This document shows positions 16,801 to 23,256 of a stretch of 42,189 nucleotides of DNA, in pieces; position 1 is the stretch's first letter, and each line of letters starts with the position of its first letter. This DNA is from an uncultured Alphaproteobacteria bacterium (lineage in GTDB: Bacteria; Pseudomonadota; Alphaproteobacteria; Bin65), in the NCBI GenBank assembly GCA_947259335.1, contig CAMYMQ010000413.1, positions 1 through 42,189 on the forward strand, written 5' to 3'. Both the position numbers and the translations under genes were made by a program. Under the pieces are notes generated by a model that did no database searches, had not been told where the DNA came from, and worked only from the letters and a program-made list of their open reading frames with translations.

Positions 16801-17603
16801 GCGTCCTCGATCCCGTCGATGTTGAACAGCGGTCCCCAGGAACTCTCGGCCCCCGACAGGTCGAGGCCCGTGATCGACAGACCGTCGATCTCCGAGAAGT
16901 GGAAGATGGCGATCGGGTTCTTGTGGTACTCGCCCGTCACCGTCACGCCGTCGAAAACGATGCTCGCGATGTCCGGCGAATCCGCCGGCGTCGGGTGGGC
17001 GTTGCCCGGGCTGGCCAGGCCGCCGGTGATCTCGATCGCGTTGTCGGGCCGGCCCGCACTGCCGGAAACACCGGTGGTGCCGGCGAAGGTCACGTTCTGG
17101 AACAGGGCGTCGCCGCTGTAGCCGAACAGCTTGACGTGCGCCGTGTTGCCGCTGCCCGTGCCGTTGTTCGAGAAGCTGCTGTCCGTGACCTCGATGTCGC
17201 CCATTGTCGGCGTGCTCACCGGGTCGCCGTCGTCGGACGCGTAGATGCCCCGGTTGACGAAGCCCGTGATCTCGCCGTTCGCGAAGCCGAGCGTGCCGAC
17301 GTTGGCGCCCGCGTCCACCGTGATGCCGAAGGACGCCGCGCCGGACCCGTCGAGGACGATGTTGTCGAACGACACGTCGCCGTCGACCCCCGCCTGGATA
17401 TCCACCGCCGTGCCGCTCGCGGGCGCAATGGTCACGTCGCCGACGCCGACGAAAGACAGTGCCTTGTCGACCGTCAGGGTCTCCGCGTAGATGCCCGCGT
17501 TGATCTGAATCGTGTCGCCGTCAGACGCAGCCGCGATGGCGTCTGCGATCGTAGTGAAATCGCCATTGGCCGGGTTCGCATCGACCGTATACGTCGTCGC
17601 CAT
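13836..17603 (-). CDS. Large RTX / beta-helix / FG-GAP-like repeat protein, probable type I secretion substrate
   Basis: This is a 1255-residue acidic, Gly/Asp/Thr-rich protein in which I see no cysteine and no N-terminal signal peptide. Domains in order: a parallel beta-helix region (about 1-290), RTX calcium-binding nonapeptides such as GNDTLLGGDGDDVLYGG (about 304-382), a second beta-helix region (about 445-795) whose opening ASDGDTIIVNAGTYTENLIV repeats that of the first, a second RTX block (801-842), eight 43-residue repeats (899-1242) and the tail GLGTDDDLFIA. RTX repeats and an acidic-hydrophobic C-terminus are typical of type I secretion substrates, and the ABC/HlyD pair is divergent from it. 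GGGAG lies 6 bases before the ATG. The beta-helix could be a polysaccharide lyase or hydrolase or a structural matrix/adhesin part. No catalytic residues can be assigned with confidence. Confidence 0.85.
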   Translation of the reverse strand: MATTYTVDANPANGDFTTIADAIAAASDGDTIQINAGIYAETLTVDKALSFVGVGDVTIAPASGTAVDIQAGVDGDVSFDNIVLDGSGAASFGITVDAGANVGTLGFANGEITGFVNRGIYASDDGDPVSTPTMGDIEVTDSSFSNNGTGSGNTAHVKLFGYSGDALFQNVTFAGTTGVSGSAGRPDNAIEITGGLASPGNAHPTPADSPDIASIVFDGVTVTGEYHKNPIAIFHFSEIDGLSITGLDLSGAESSWGPLFNIDGIEDASIDASGYDITFPATDAIHTELQGEEDGQGSVDTTITGTDANDSLHGKTGNDTLLGGDGDDVLYGGNKPGQDFDDGPGNDTLDGGAGDDQMFGGIGNDRLIGTDGDDTLDGGDGTDVGVIADNGGSPLADLSAFDFSGATVTGGTVSGTIGVDARTLTVDGLEVLEVANTGSSTFVVLDGMSIQEAIDAASDGDTIIVNAGTYTENLIVDKEVTLQANGEVILEGTIDDQLSIPDGTALNDYFEANHPAYSATTGIEVQADNVTIDGFTISHFSVGVHLNANNDGVSITNNTFTDNVTGLRKSTATEATNLDVSDNTFTQGIHGMTIYAADGGGSFDTVTLNDNVFSALSEKGMYFEQLSNATLEGNSFDDVGNYGRISPPFGGTDGEFGQAIDINLKFGTYSNVTFTDTVITNSGNSDQDGAGSPGAFGAAIGVKTRDDGGTYGSNPASFTGQIVFEGGSIDGTSTGFRIGEPGKDNLGPDVLIDGVLIANATVTDVDNATHATTGGTVTVNLAETQADLDASVSQAPVNITGNDLGNTILGGSGDDDIDGGLGDDTITAGAGDDTVDGGEGDNDIAKFDGNQADYTVDVGAGTVTHNGTGDVTTLTNVEVLDFLDGTVSLAGEPSSGYDFAGDGSADILFQADSGYTQILNDGDTAQATSLGTRAETIAIADFNGDGEDDILFQSDSGFTQILLSGDTAETQSLGTRASLAGVGDFNGDGEDDVVFQSDSGYVSMLLSGDTTQSEVIGTRGTLVGIADFNGDGEDDALYQSDSGWTQLLLSNDPGEAQTLGSRPDFAGAGDFNGDGEMDAVFQSETGFTQVLLSGDTASAVNLGTRSDVAGIGDFDGDGEDDIVFQSDSGYTQILLSADTTQARNLGSRGDLAGIGDFDNDGEADIVFQATSGYTQILFSGETSQTQNIGTRPDLVGIGDFNGDQEDDLLFQSDSGFTQILESGDPAETVNLGTRGDAEGFGTVAGLGTDDDLFIA
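13878..14909 (-). repeat. Eight tandem 129-bp units encoding 43-residue FG-GAP-like repeats
   Basis: Eight in-frame copies, each of 43 codons, follow the pattern F(N/D)GDGEDD-x2-FQSDSG, then (Y/F)TQILLSGDT-x5-LGTR and a variable linker ending GD. Every unit keeps exactly the same length. The N-D-D acid positions resemble the calcium loops of FG-GAP/VCBS beta-propeller blades. The first and last units are the most divergent, as usual for edges of a tandem array. Eight blades could close a propeller. DNA similarity among units invites slippage and copy-number variation. Confidence 0.85.
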
Positions 17604-17950
17604 TGTCTACTCCCATCTGTTCGCGGCCGCATTTCGTTATCGAGGCGGCATGCGTACGGCCCGCTTCTGCCCCCGAAGCGGGTCAATCCCGTTTTCGTGT
17701 TTCGCGTCGCGTTCGAAAAGGACCGAAACCAAACGGATTTCTTAAAGATCCGTTAATAGAGAGCGTAGAAAGCATCGGCTCCGAGAGTCATCACGCGTTT
17801 GCATGACGACATTTCCGTCATTGCACATAAAGTGTGAGACCTCGCTCAAGGCGTTGGGCGGCAAACAAAAATTGGGAGACGCGACGCGACGCTCGGCCCC
17901 CTGGAAGCGGGGGCCGTGGTTCGCCCGGCACGCAGGGGAACCGGGAGATA
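17604..17950. promoter_or_regulatory. Divergent control region between RTX substrate and its transporter
   Basis: About 350 bp separate the two divergent genes, with no supported coding sequence. Two dyads are visible: AACGGAT-N9-ATCCGTT (17732-17754) in an AT-rich patch, and ATGACG-N7-CGTCAT (17803-17821). The first shares ATCCGTT with the ATCATCCGTT sites elsewhere in the locus. These probably control secretion substrate and transporter together. Promoter boxes could not be assigned reliably. Confidence 0.4.
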
Positions 17951-19750
17951 TTGGCGACCGCAAAAACCAAGAATCGAGGCAGTAGCGCCGCTTCGGAGAC
18001 CCCGCTGAGACAAGCACTCAAGCGGGCTCGCAAGGCCTTTGTAATTGTCGCTTTATTCAGTCTTGTGCTGAACCTTCTGATGCTGGCCAGCCCGATTTAT
18101 ATGATGCAGGTTTTTCAGCGGGTGTTGACCAGTGGACACACCTCCACCCTGCTGTTCCTGACGATTATTGCGCTGTTCGCCATAGCGATGCTGGGCGCGC
18201 TCGAAGCAGTAAGGAGCTGGAGTCTCAATCGGATCAGCAGCTGGCTTGGCGCAACCGTGAGCCCGGCGCTCATCGAATCAAGTGTCTCCGTCTCCTTGGC
18301 CGGCGCGGGACGAGGCGGCCAGGCGCTGCGCGACCTCGGCGCGATCCAACAGTTTGTCGGCGGACAGGGCGTCACCGCGCTGATGGACTCGCCCTGGGTA
18401 CCAATCTTCGTTGCCGTCATCTGGTTGATCCATCCGATCCTGGGCATGCTGGCGCTCGGCGCGGCCGTGGTCCTGTTTGCGCTCGCCCTGCTGAACGAGC
18501 TGCTGACCAAGCGCCCCCTCACTGACGGCAACCGCTTCCAGATGGCCGCTCAGCAATTCGTCGACTCGTCCCTTCGCAACGCCGAAATCGTCCAGGCGAT
18601 GGGCATGTTGCCGTCCCTGATCGCGCGCTGGCGCGCCCACAACGAGGAAGCCGGCAGGCACCAACTCGTGGCCGGTGATCGGAGCGGCGCGATCTCCGGC
18701 TTCACCAAGTTCTTCCGGCTCGCGGTTCAGGTGTGCATCCTCGGGGCGGGCTGCCTGCTGGTTCTCGCCGGTGAGCTCGGACCCGGACAGATGATCGCGA
18801 CATCGATTCTACTCAGCCGTGCCCTGTCGCCGGTGGAACAGTCGATCGGCGCCTGGCGCAACTTCACCGCCGCACGCAATGCCCATAGTCGACTCGAAGA
18901 GCTGCTCCGGATGGCGCCGCCGTCGACAGGCGACGCAATGAAGCTGCCGGAGCCGAAGGGCCAGGTGATCGCAGACAAGGTGACCTTCTTTCCCGGCAAT
19001 AGTGAACATCCGACTTTGCGCACCGTATCGCTCGCGCTCGAGCCGGGCGAAACGCTCGGCATTCTCGGCCCCTCCGGCGCCGGCAAGAGCACGCTGTGCC
19101 GGCTGATGGTCGGCGTGTGGAAGCCCCAGTCTGGATCGATCCGGCTCGATTCGGCGGAGATTCACAGCTGGGACCGCACCGACTTCGGCCGCTATGTCGG
19201 CTATCTCCCCCAGGACGTCGAGCTGTTCGATGGCACGATCCGCGAGAACATCGCGCGAATGGGCCAGGCTCCGGACGAGGATGTGATCGAGGCCGCCCAG
19301 CTCGCCGGCGTCCACGATATGATCCTTCATTTCCCCGATGGGTACGACACTGTCATTGGGCCGGCCGGCGTGAATCTGTCCGGTGGCCAGCGCCAGCGCG
19401 TCGGTCTCGCGCGCGCGCTGTTCGGCCGACCCAGGCTACTGGTCCTGGACGAGCCCAACGCCAGCCTCGACCAGCAGGGCGAATCGGCGCTCGCGAACGC
19501 GATCAGGAACATGAAAGGCCTCGGCACCACCATCATTCTGGTCGGACATCGCATGGCCGAGATTCGCGAGACCGACAAGCTGTTGTTCCTGCGGGAAGGC
19601 AGGGTCGAGCTGTTCGGTCCTCGGCTGCAAGTCCTCGAGAAACTCAAGGAAGCAGCCAACGCGGCGGCCAGTGCGCAGCAGAGGAACGGCGCGGCCAAGG
19701 TCGCCGCCGTCTCCTTTGGCGAGCGAATGACAGCACAGAAGGACGGCTGA
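17951..19750 (+). CDS. Type I secretion system permease/ATPase (PrtD/HlyB-like ABC exporter)
   Basis: This is a fused membrane and ATP-binding ABC exporter of about 599 residues. The membrane domain starts with ALKRARKAFVIVALFSLVLN and ASPIYMMQVFQRVLTSGHT, typical of the PrtD branch, which lacks an N-terminal peptidase domain. In the nucleotide-binding domain, Walker A GPSGAGKST is at about 373-381, the signature NLSGGQRQRVGLARAL near 475 and Walker B LLVLDEPNASLD near 496. It would energise one-step export of the RTX protein encoded divergently. The start is uncertain: TTG 17951 has GGGAG close upstream and fits family length, while a GTG at 17834 would add 39 Arg-rich residues. The HlyD adaptor follows after 4 bp. 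The outer-membrane TolC-like partner is not in the window. Confidence 0.9.
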   Translation: MATAKTKNRGSSAASETPLRQALKRARKAFVIVALFSLVLNLLMLASPIYMMQVFQRVLTSGHTSTLLFLTIIALFAIAMLGALEAVRSWSLNRISSWLGATVSPALIESSVSVSLAGAGRGGQALRDLGAIQQFVGGQGVTALMDSPWVPIFVAVIWLIHPILGMLALGAAVVLFALALLNELLTKRPLTDGNRFQMAAQQFVDSSLRNAEIVQAMGMLPSLIARWRAHNEEAGRHQLVAGDRSGAISGFTKFFRLAVQVCILGAGCLLVLAGELGPGQMIATSILLSRALSPVEQSIGAWRNFTAARNAHSRLEELLRMAPPSTGDAMKLPEPKGQVIADKVTFFPGNSEHPTLRTVSLALEPGETLGILGPSGAGKSTLCRLMVGVWKPQSGSIRLDSAEIHSWDRTDFGRYVGYLPQDVELFDGTIRENIARMGQAPDEDVIEAAQLAGVHDMILHFPDGYDTVIGPAGVNLSGGQRQRVGLARALFGRPRLLVLDEPNASLDQQGESALANAIRNMKGLGTTIILVGHRMAEIRETDKLLFLREGRVELFGPRLQVLEKLKEAANAAASAQQRNGAAKVAAVSFGERMTAQKDG

Positions 19751-19754
19751 ACTC

Positions 19755-21092
19755 ATGGCTCGGAACGAGCAGCGCGGCACCTCGGCGGAACACCACTCGC
19801 TTCGGCGCATATTGAGGGTTCCGGTGCTCTTGGGTCTGCTGGTGATCGCGATGTTTGTCGGCGGCTTTGGAGTGTGGGCCTCCCTGGCCCCGATCTCCGG
19901 CGCCGCGGTCGCTCCCGGCGTGGTCAGTCCCAAGGGCAACCGGCGGACCGTGCAGCACCTTGAGGGTGGGATCATCCGGCGTCTTCTGGTCGTCGACGGC
20001 GACCGCGTTTCGAAGGGTCAGCGGTTGGTCGTGCTCGAAGACACCCAGGCCCGTTCCCGCTTCCAGGAATTGATCGGCCAGAAACGGGTCCTGGTGGCAA
20101 TGCAAACCCGGCTGATCGCGGAGCAGGAAGGCAGCGACCAGCTCCGCCTTCCCGACTGGTTGAAGAAGCAGGCGAAGAAGGATCCGGAAGTCGCCCGCAT
20201 CATCAATACCCAGCGCGACCTCTTCAGGGCCCGCAAGGTTTCGCATGAGAGCCGAAAGGCGATCCTGCGAAAGCGCATCGCTCAACTTCGCGCCGAGATC
20301 AAGGGCCTCCGTGAGCACATCGCCAGCCAACAGCAACAGCTGGCCCTGATACAGGAGGAAATTGTCGCCAAGCGGACGCTGGTCCGCAAGGGCCTCACCC
20401 CGAAACCCGAATTGCTGGCTCTGCAGCGCAAGTCGGCAGAGATCAACGGCGAACAAGCGCGTAACTCCGCGTCCATCGCCCGCGCCGAGCAGACCATCGG
20501 CGAGACGGAAATGCAGATCGTCAACGCCGACAACGAGCGCCTCGACAAGGTCGGCGACAAGCTGGCCAACGTGCGCGCCGAACTGGCCGCGATCAACGAG
20601 AAGGTATTTGCCTCCGAGGACGTGCTGAGCCGTACCGTCATCAAGGCGCCCATCTCGGGCGTCGTCGTCAACCGGCGGTTCAACACCACCGGTGGCGTGG
20701 TGCGGGCGGGCGATCCCATACTCGACATCGTTCCGGACCAGTTGCAGCTTGTCATCGACGCGAAGGTGCGCCCCATCGACATCGACATGATCCGCGCCGG
20801 CCAATTCGCCCGGGTGCATTTGACGGCCTTCGCGCGCAACAATCGGTCTATGGTTCAGGGCCGGGTCGCCTCGGTTTCGGCCGATGCCCTCGTTGACGAC
20901 AAGTCGAAGGAATCATACTTCCGGGCGAGTATCGAGGTGCCGCGCTCCGAGCTCGACAAGCTTGGCAAACTGGTCAGCCTGTCGCCGGGAATGCCCGCGG
21001 AAGTGCTCATTGTGACCAAGGAGCGGACACTGATGGACTATCTCCTTGAGCCCTTGATGGACGCGGTGCGGCGCAGTTTCCACGAGCAATAG
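19755..21092 (+). CDS. HlyD family type I secretion periplasmic adaptor (PrtE-like)
   Basis: This 445-residue membrane-fusion protein has a single N-terminal membrane anchor (about 21-43), a first half-lipoyl/barrel strand region with VQHLEGGIIRRLLVVDGDRV, a long alpha-helical hairpin rich in charged and Gln residues (about 95-290), the returning lipoyl segment TVIKAPISGVVVNRRFNTTG, and a beta-barrel domain ending near PGMPAEVLIVTKERTLMDYL. These are the hallmarks of HlyD/PrtE adaptors, which bridge the ABC exporter to the outer-membrane channel. It starts 4 bp after the ABC gene. Its stop lies 2 bp before the next gene, an O-antigen-ligase-like protein, so secretion and glycan genes share an operon. 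Confidence 0.9.
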   Translation: MARNEQRGTSAEHHSLRRILRVPVLLGLLVIAMFVGGFGVWASLAPISGAAVAPGVVSPKGNRRTVQHLEGGIIRRLLVVDGDRVSKGQRLVVLEDTQARSRFQELIGQKRVLVAMQTRLIAEQEGSDQLRLPDWLKKQAKKDPEVARIINTQRDLFRARKVSHESRKAILRKRIAQLRAEIKGLREHIASQQQQLALIQEEIVAKRTLVRKGLTPKPELLALQRKSAEINGEQARNSASIARAEQTIGETEMQIVNADNERLDKVGDKLANVRAELAAINEKVFASEDVLSRTVIKAPISGVVVNRRFNTTGGVVRAGDPILDIVPDQLQLVIDAKVRPIDIDMIRAGQFARVHLTAFARNNRSMVQGRVASVSADALVDDKSKESYFRASIEVPRSELDKLGKLVSLSPGMPAEVLIVTKERTLMDYLLEPLMDAVRRSFHEQ

Positions 21093-21094
21093 AC

Positions 21095-22531
21095 GTGGTT
21101 GCTTCTCCCTCGACAGGTCTCGACGCCGCTTCCGTGATGGGACGATCAGCAGGCGGCCGGGCGCTGGATAGACGCGCCGCCGCCTTGGTGTTCTGGGGCT
21201 TTCTTGTGCTTGTCCTGCTCGCCCCCCTGCCTCTGGGCGGCGAATTTCCCGCGGGCTGGTCCGTGCTCGCGGTCGCCTCCGGATTGCTGCTGCTGGCCTG
21301 GACCGCCTTGGTGGCGAGCGGGGCCGAGCCGGTGCGCGTTTCGATGCGCACCATACTCTGGATCGCGGTTCCCTATGCGCTGGCGCTGGTCTGGATCGGA
21401 GTCCAGGCGGCCGGATGGACGCCCCCCGCCTGGCATCATCCGATCTGGTCCGAGGCACGGAACGCGCTCGGCCGGGAGGTGGTCGGCCGGATTTCGGTCG
21501 ACGGTTACGCCACAGGCTCGGGCGCGCTCAGGCTGCTCGCGCTGGGGGCGGTATTCTGGATGGCCCTGCAATATGGCCGTGACCGCGCGAAGGCGGGTGT
21601 GATGCTCACCGCATTCGTCGGCGCGCAGGCCGCCTACGCGGTGTACGGGCTTGCCATGGAATTCGCCGGTGAGCCCTTTATCCTGTGGATAGAGAAAGAG
21701 AAGTATCGGGACGTCGTCACCGCCACCCTGCGCAACCGCAACAACTATGCAACGCTGGTCGGCCTCGGCCTCGTCGCCGCCACCGGGATGCTCTGGACCC
21801 GATTGCGCCAGCGCGCAACCGACAGCAGCTTCCGCCTGCGGCTACGCCGTCTGATCGACGATCTGGGGCGTCATGCCTGGCTGCTCGCGGCATGGCTGGT
21901 CATGATTACGGCCCTTTTCCTCACCGACTCCCGCGCGGGAGTCGCCTGCACACTGCTCGCGCTGATGGTCCTCGCCGGCCTGTTCGCGACGATGGCACGG
22001 AGCCGGGGCCGGTCCCTGCTTCTCGCCGGATTGGTCGCCATCGCCACACTGCTTCCCCTGACCTTGAGCAGCCAGGGCATCTCGACACGGCTGGCCCGGA
22101 TCACTCAGGACAGCCAAAGCCGCATCGACTTGTATGTCGAGGCCCGGCACGCCATCGAATCCGCACCGTTGCTGGGCTTCGGTTCGGGCAGCTATCCCAT
22201 GGTCTACTATCTGTACTACACGCCCGATCGTTGGCTTCAGCACCCCGCCCGCTACGCCCACAGCACCTATCTCGAAAACGCGCTCGAACTCGGCATCCCG
22301 GCCGCCGCCGCGCTGTTTCTCGCGGCGGCGGCCGCGGTATTTATCTGTCTGCGCGGGGTTTTCCGTCGGCGGCGCGACCGAGCTTTCCCGGCAATCGCAG
22401 TGGCTGCCAGCATACTCGTCGCGGCGCATGCGACGGTCGATTTCAGTCTGCAAATCTTTGCGGTCGGAATCGCTTGGTCCTTCCTGATCGGACTCGGCAT
22501 CGCGCAATCGCGGTCAAGCCGGGGCACCTGA
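21095..22531 (+). CDS. O-antigen ligase / polymerase-like membrane protein (second of two)
   Basis: This is a 478-residue polytopic membrane protein with about ten to twelve helices. The family core is recognisable: ATLRNRNNYATLVGLGLVAA, TDSRAGVACTLLALMVLAG and, after a large loop, ESAPLLGFGSGSYPMVYYLY with HPARYAHSTYLENALELGIP, which matches the WaaL/Wzy periplasmic loop with its conserved Arg/His. It starts with a GTG 2 bp after hlyD; an ATG at 21137 is a second option. Coupling to the type I secretion genes could mean that it modifies a cell-surface or secreted acceptor rather than simply polymerising EPS, but that is speculation. With the protein at 10086-11480, the locus has two members of this family. 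Confidence 0.82.
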   Translation: MVASPSTGLDAASVMGRSAGGRALDRRAAALVFWGFLVLVLLAPLPLGGEFPAGWSVLAVASGLLLLAWTALVASGAEPVRVSMRTILWIAVPYALALVWIGVQAAGWTPPAWHHPIWSEARNALGREVVGRISVDGYATGSGALRLLALGAVFWMALQYGRDRAKAGVMLTAFVGAQAAYAVYGLAMEFAGEPFILWIEKEKYRDVVTATLRNRNNYATLVGLGLVAATGMLWTRLRQRATDSSFRLRLRRLIDDLGRHAWLLAAWLVMITALFLTDSRAGVACTLLALMVLAGLFATMARSRGRSLLLAGLVAIATLLPLTLSSQGISTRLARITQDSQSRIDLYVEARHAIESAPLLGFGSGSYPMVYYLYYTPDRWLQHPARYAHSTYLENALELGIPAAAALFLAAAAAVFICLRGVFRRRRDRAFPAIAVAASILVAAHATVDFSLQIFAVGIAWSFLIGLGIAQSRSSRGT

Positions 22532-22569
22532 CCGCAGGAGTGCCTGGCCTCGCTTCCTCCTGGCGTCCC

Positions 22570-23250
22570 TTACCGTGGCGGTGCGCGCAGACCGGCCTCG
22601 AACCGGACCAGAGCCTCCGGGTTCCGGGCCAGCGCCCGATTGAACACGAGCGGCGCCCCCGATTCCCGCGCCAGTACGATCAGCCGATCCGGGGCCGCGA
22701 GCCAGCCAAGCCGAATCTGTTGCCCGAGCATCGCGCCGGTCTCCCGGTCCAATCGAGGATGAGCCATCAGGATCCGGACACGCAGCAGTGCCAGCTCTCC
22801 GACATTCGGTCCCGTGTAGATCGACTGGCGCACCGCCGCCAGCGAGGCCGGTCCGGGTCCGTCGCGGCGCAGGCGGGCCAGTGCGAGACGCGCCCAGGCA
22901 TGGGGAGCGAGGGGTTTGCGGGCCAGGCCGGCTTCGAGCAGGGCGATCTTCAGATCGCGGCTCGCGGCGTTGTCCGCACTGGCGGTCCGGGCGAGCAGCA
23001 GTGCCAGTGCCCGGTCGGTCAGGAGCTGACCATCGGCGGTCCATTCGGCGGCCGCTTGCCGGCTCTCCGCCAGTCGCCGAAGCGCAGCCAAGTCGACCGG
23101 CCGCCGTTTGCGGATCTGATCAAGCGTATCGTTCTCGGGCAGCGCGATTAGCGACGCCGCCAGTCGCGGAATGCCGAGGTAAAGGATCAGCCCGGCAACG
23201 AGGGCTCCGGCGAGGAGCGTCGGGAGGGGGCGGTTACGCCGCATCCGCAC
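22570..23250 (-). CDS. Membrane-anchored protein of unknown function with helical, TPR-like periplasmic part
   Basis: This 226-residue protein has one N-terminal membrane segment (LPTLLAGALVAGLILYLGIP, about 9-28) after a short Arg-rich cytoplasmic end, so the rest should face the periplasm. The remainder is Ala/Leu/Arg-rich and helical, with repeated patterns such as LALLLARTAS, ALLEAGLARKPLAPHAWARL and IRLGWLAAPDRLIVLARESG that recall tetratricopeptide-like helix pairs. I do not recognise the family. It lies 6 bp downstream of the Wzz/BY-kinase gene and is convergent with the ligase-like gene, so it probably belongs to the EPS export operon, perhaps as an assembly or scaffold component. Confidence 0.65.
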   Translation of the reverse strand: MRMRRNRPLPTLLAGALVAGLILYLGIPRLAASLIALPENDTLDQIRKRRPVDLAALRRLAESRQAAAEWTADGQLLTDRALALLLARTASADNAASRDLKIALLEAGLARKPLAPHAWARLALARLRRDGPGPASLAAVRQSIYTGPNVGELALLRVRILMAHPRLDRETGAMLGQQIRLGWLAAPDRLIVLARESGAPLVFNRALARNPEALVRFEAGLRAPPR

Positions 23251-23256
23251 CCCCGC

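Noticed and set aside
17732-17754. AACGGAT dyad as an intrinsic terminator
   Set aside because: The stem is only 7 bp with a 9-base AT-rich loop and it lies between two divergent gene starts, where a regulatory site is more sensible.
15009-17756. 915-codon open frame on the plus strand antisense to the RTX gene
   Set aside because: It mirrors the repetitive, GC-rich RTX gene, is Val/Arg/Asp-rich without any domain, and the opposite strand gives clear RTX and beta-helix motifs.
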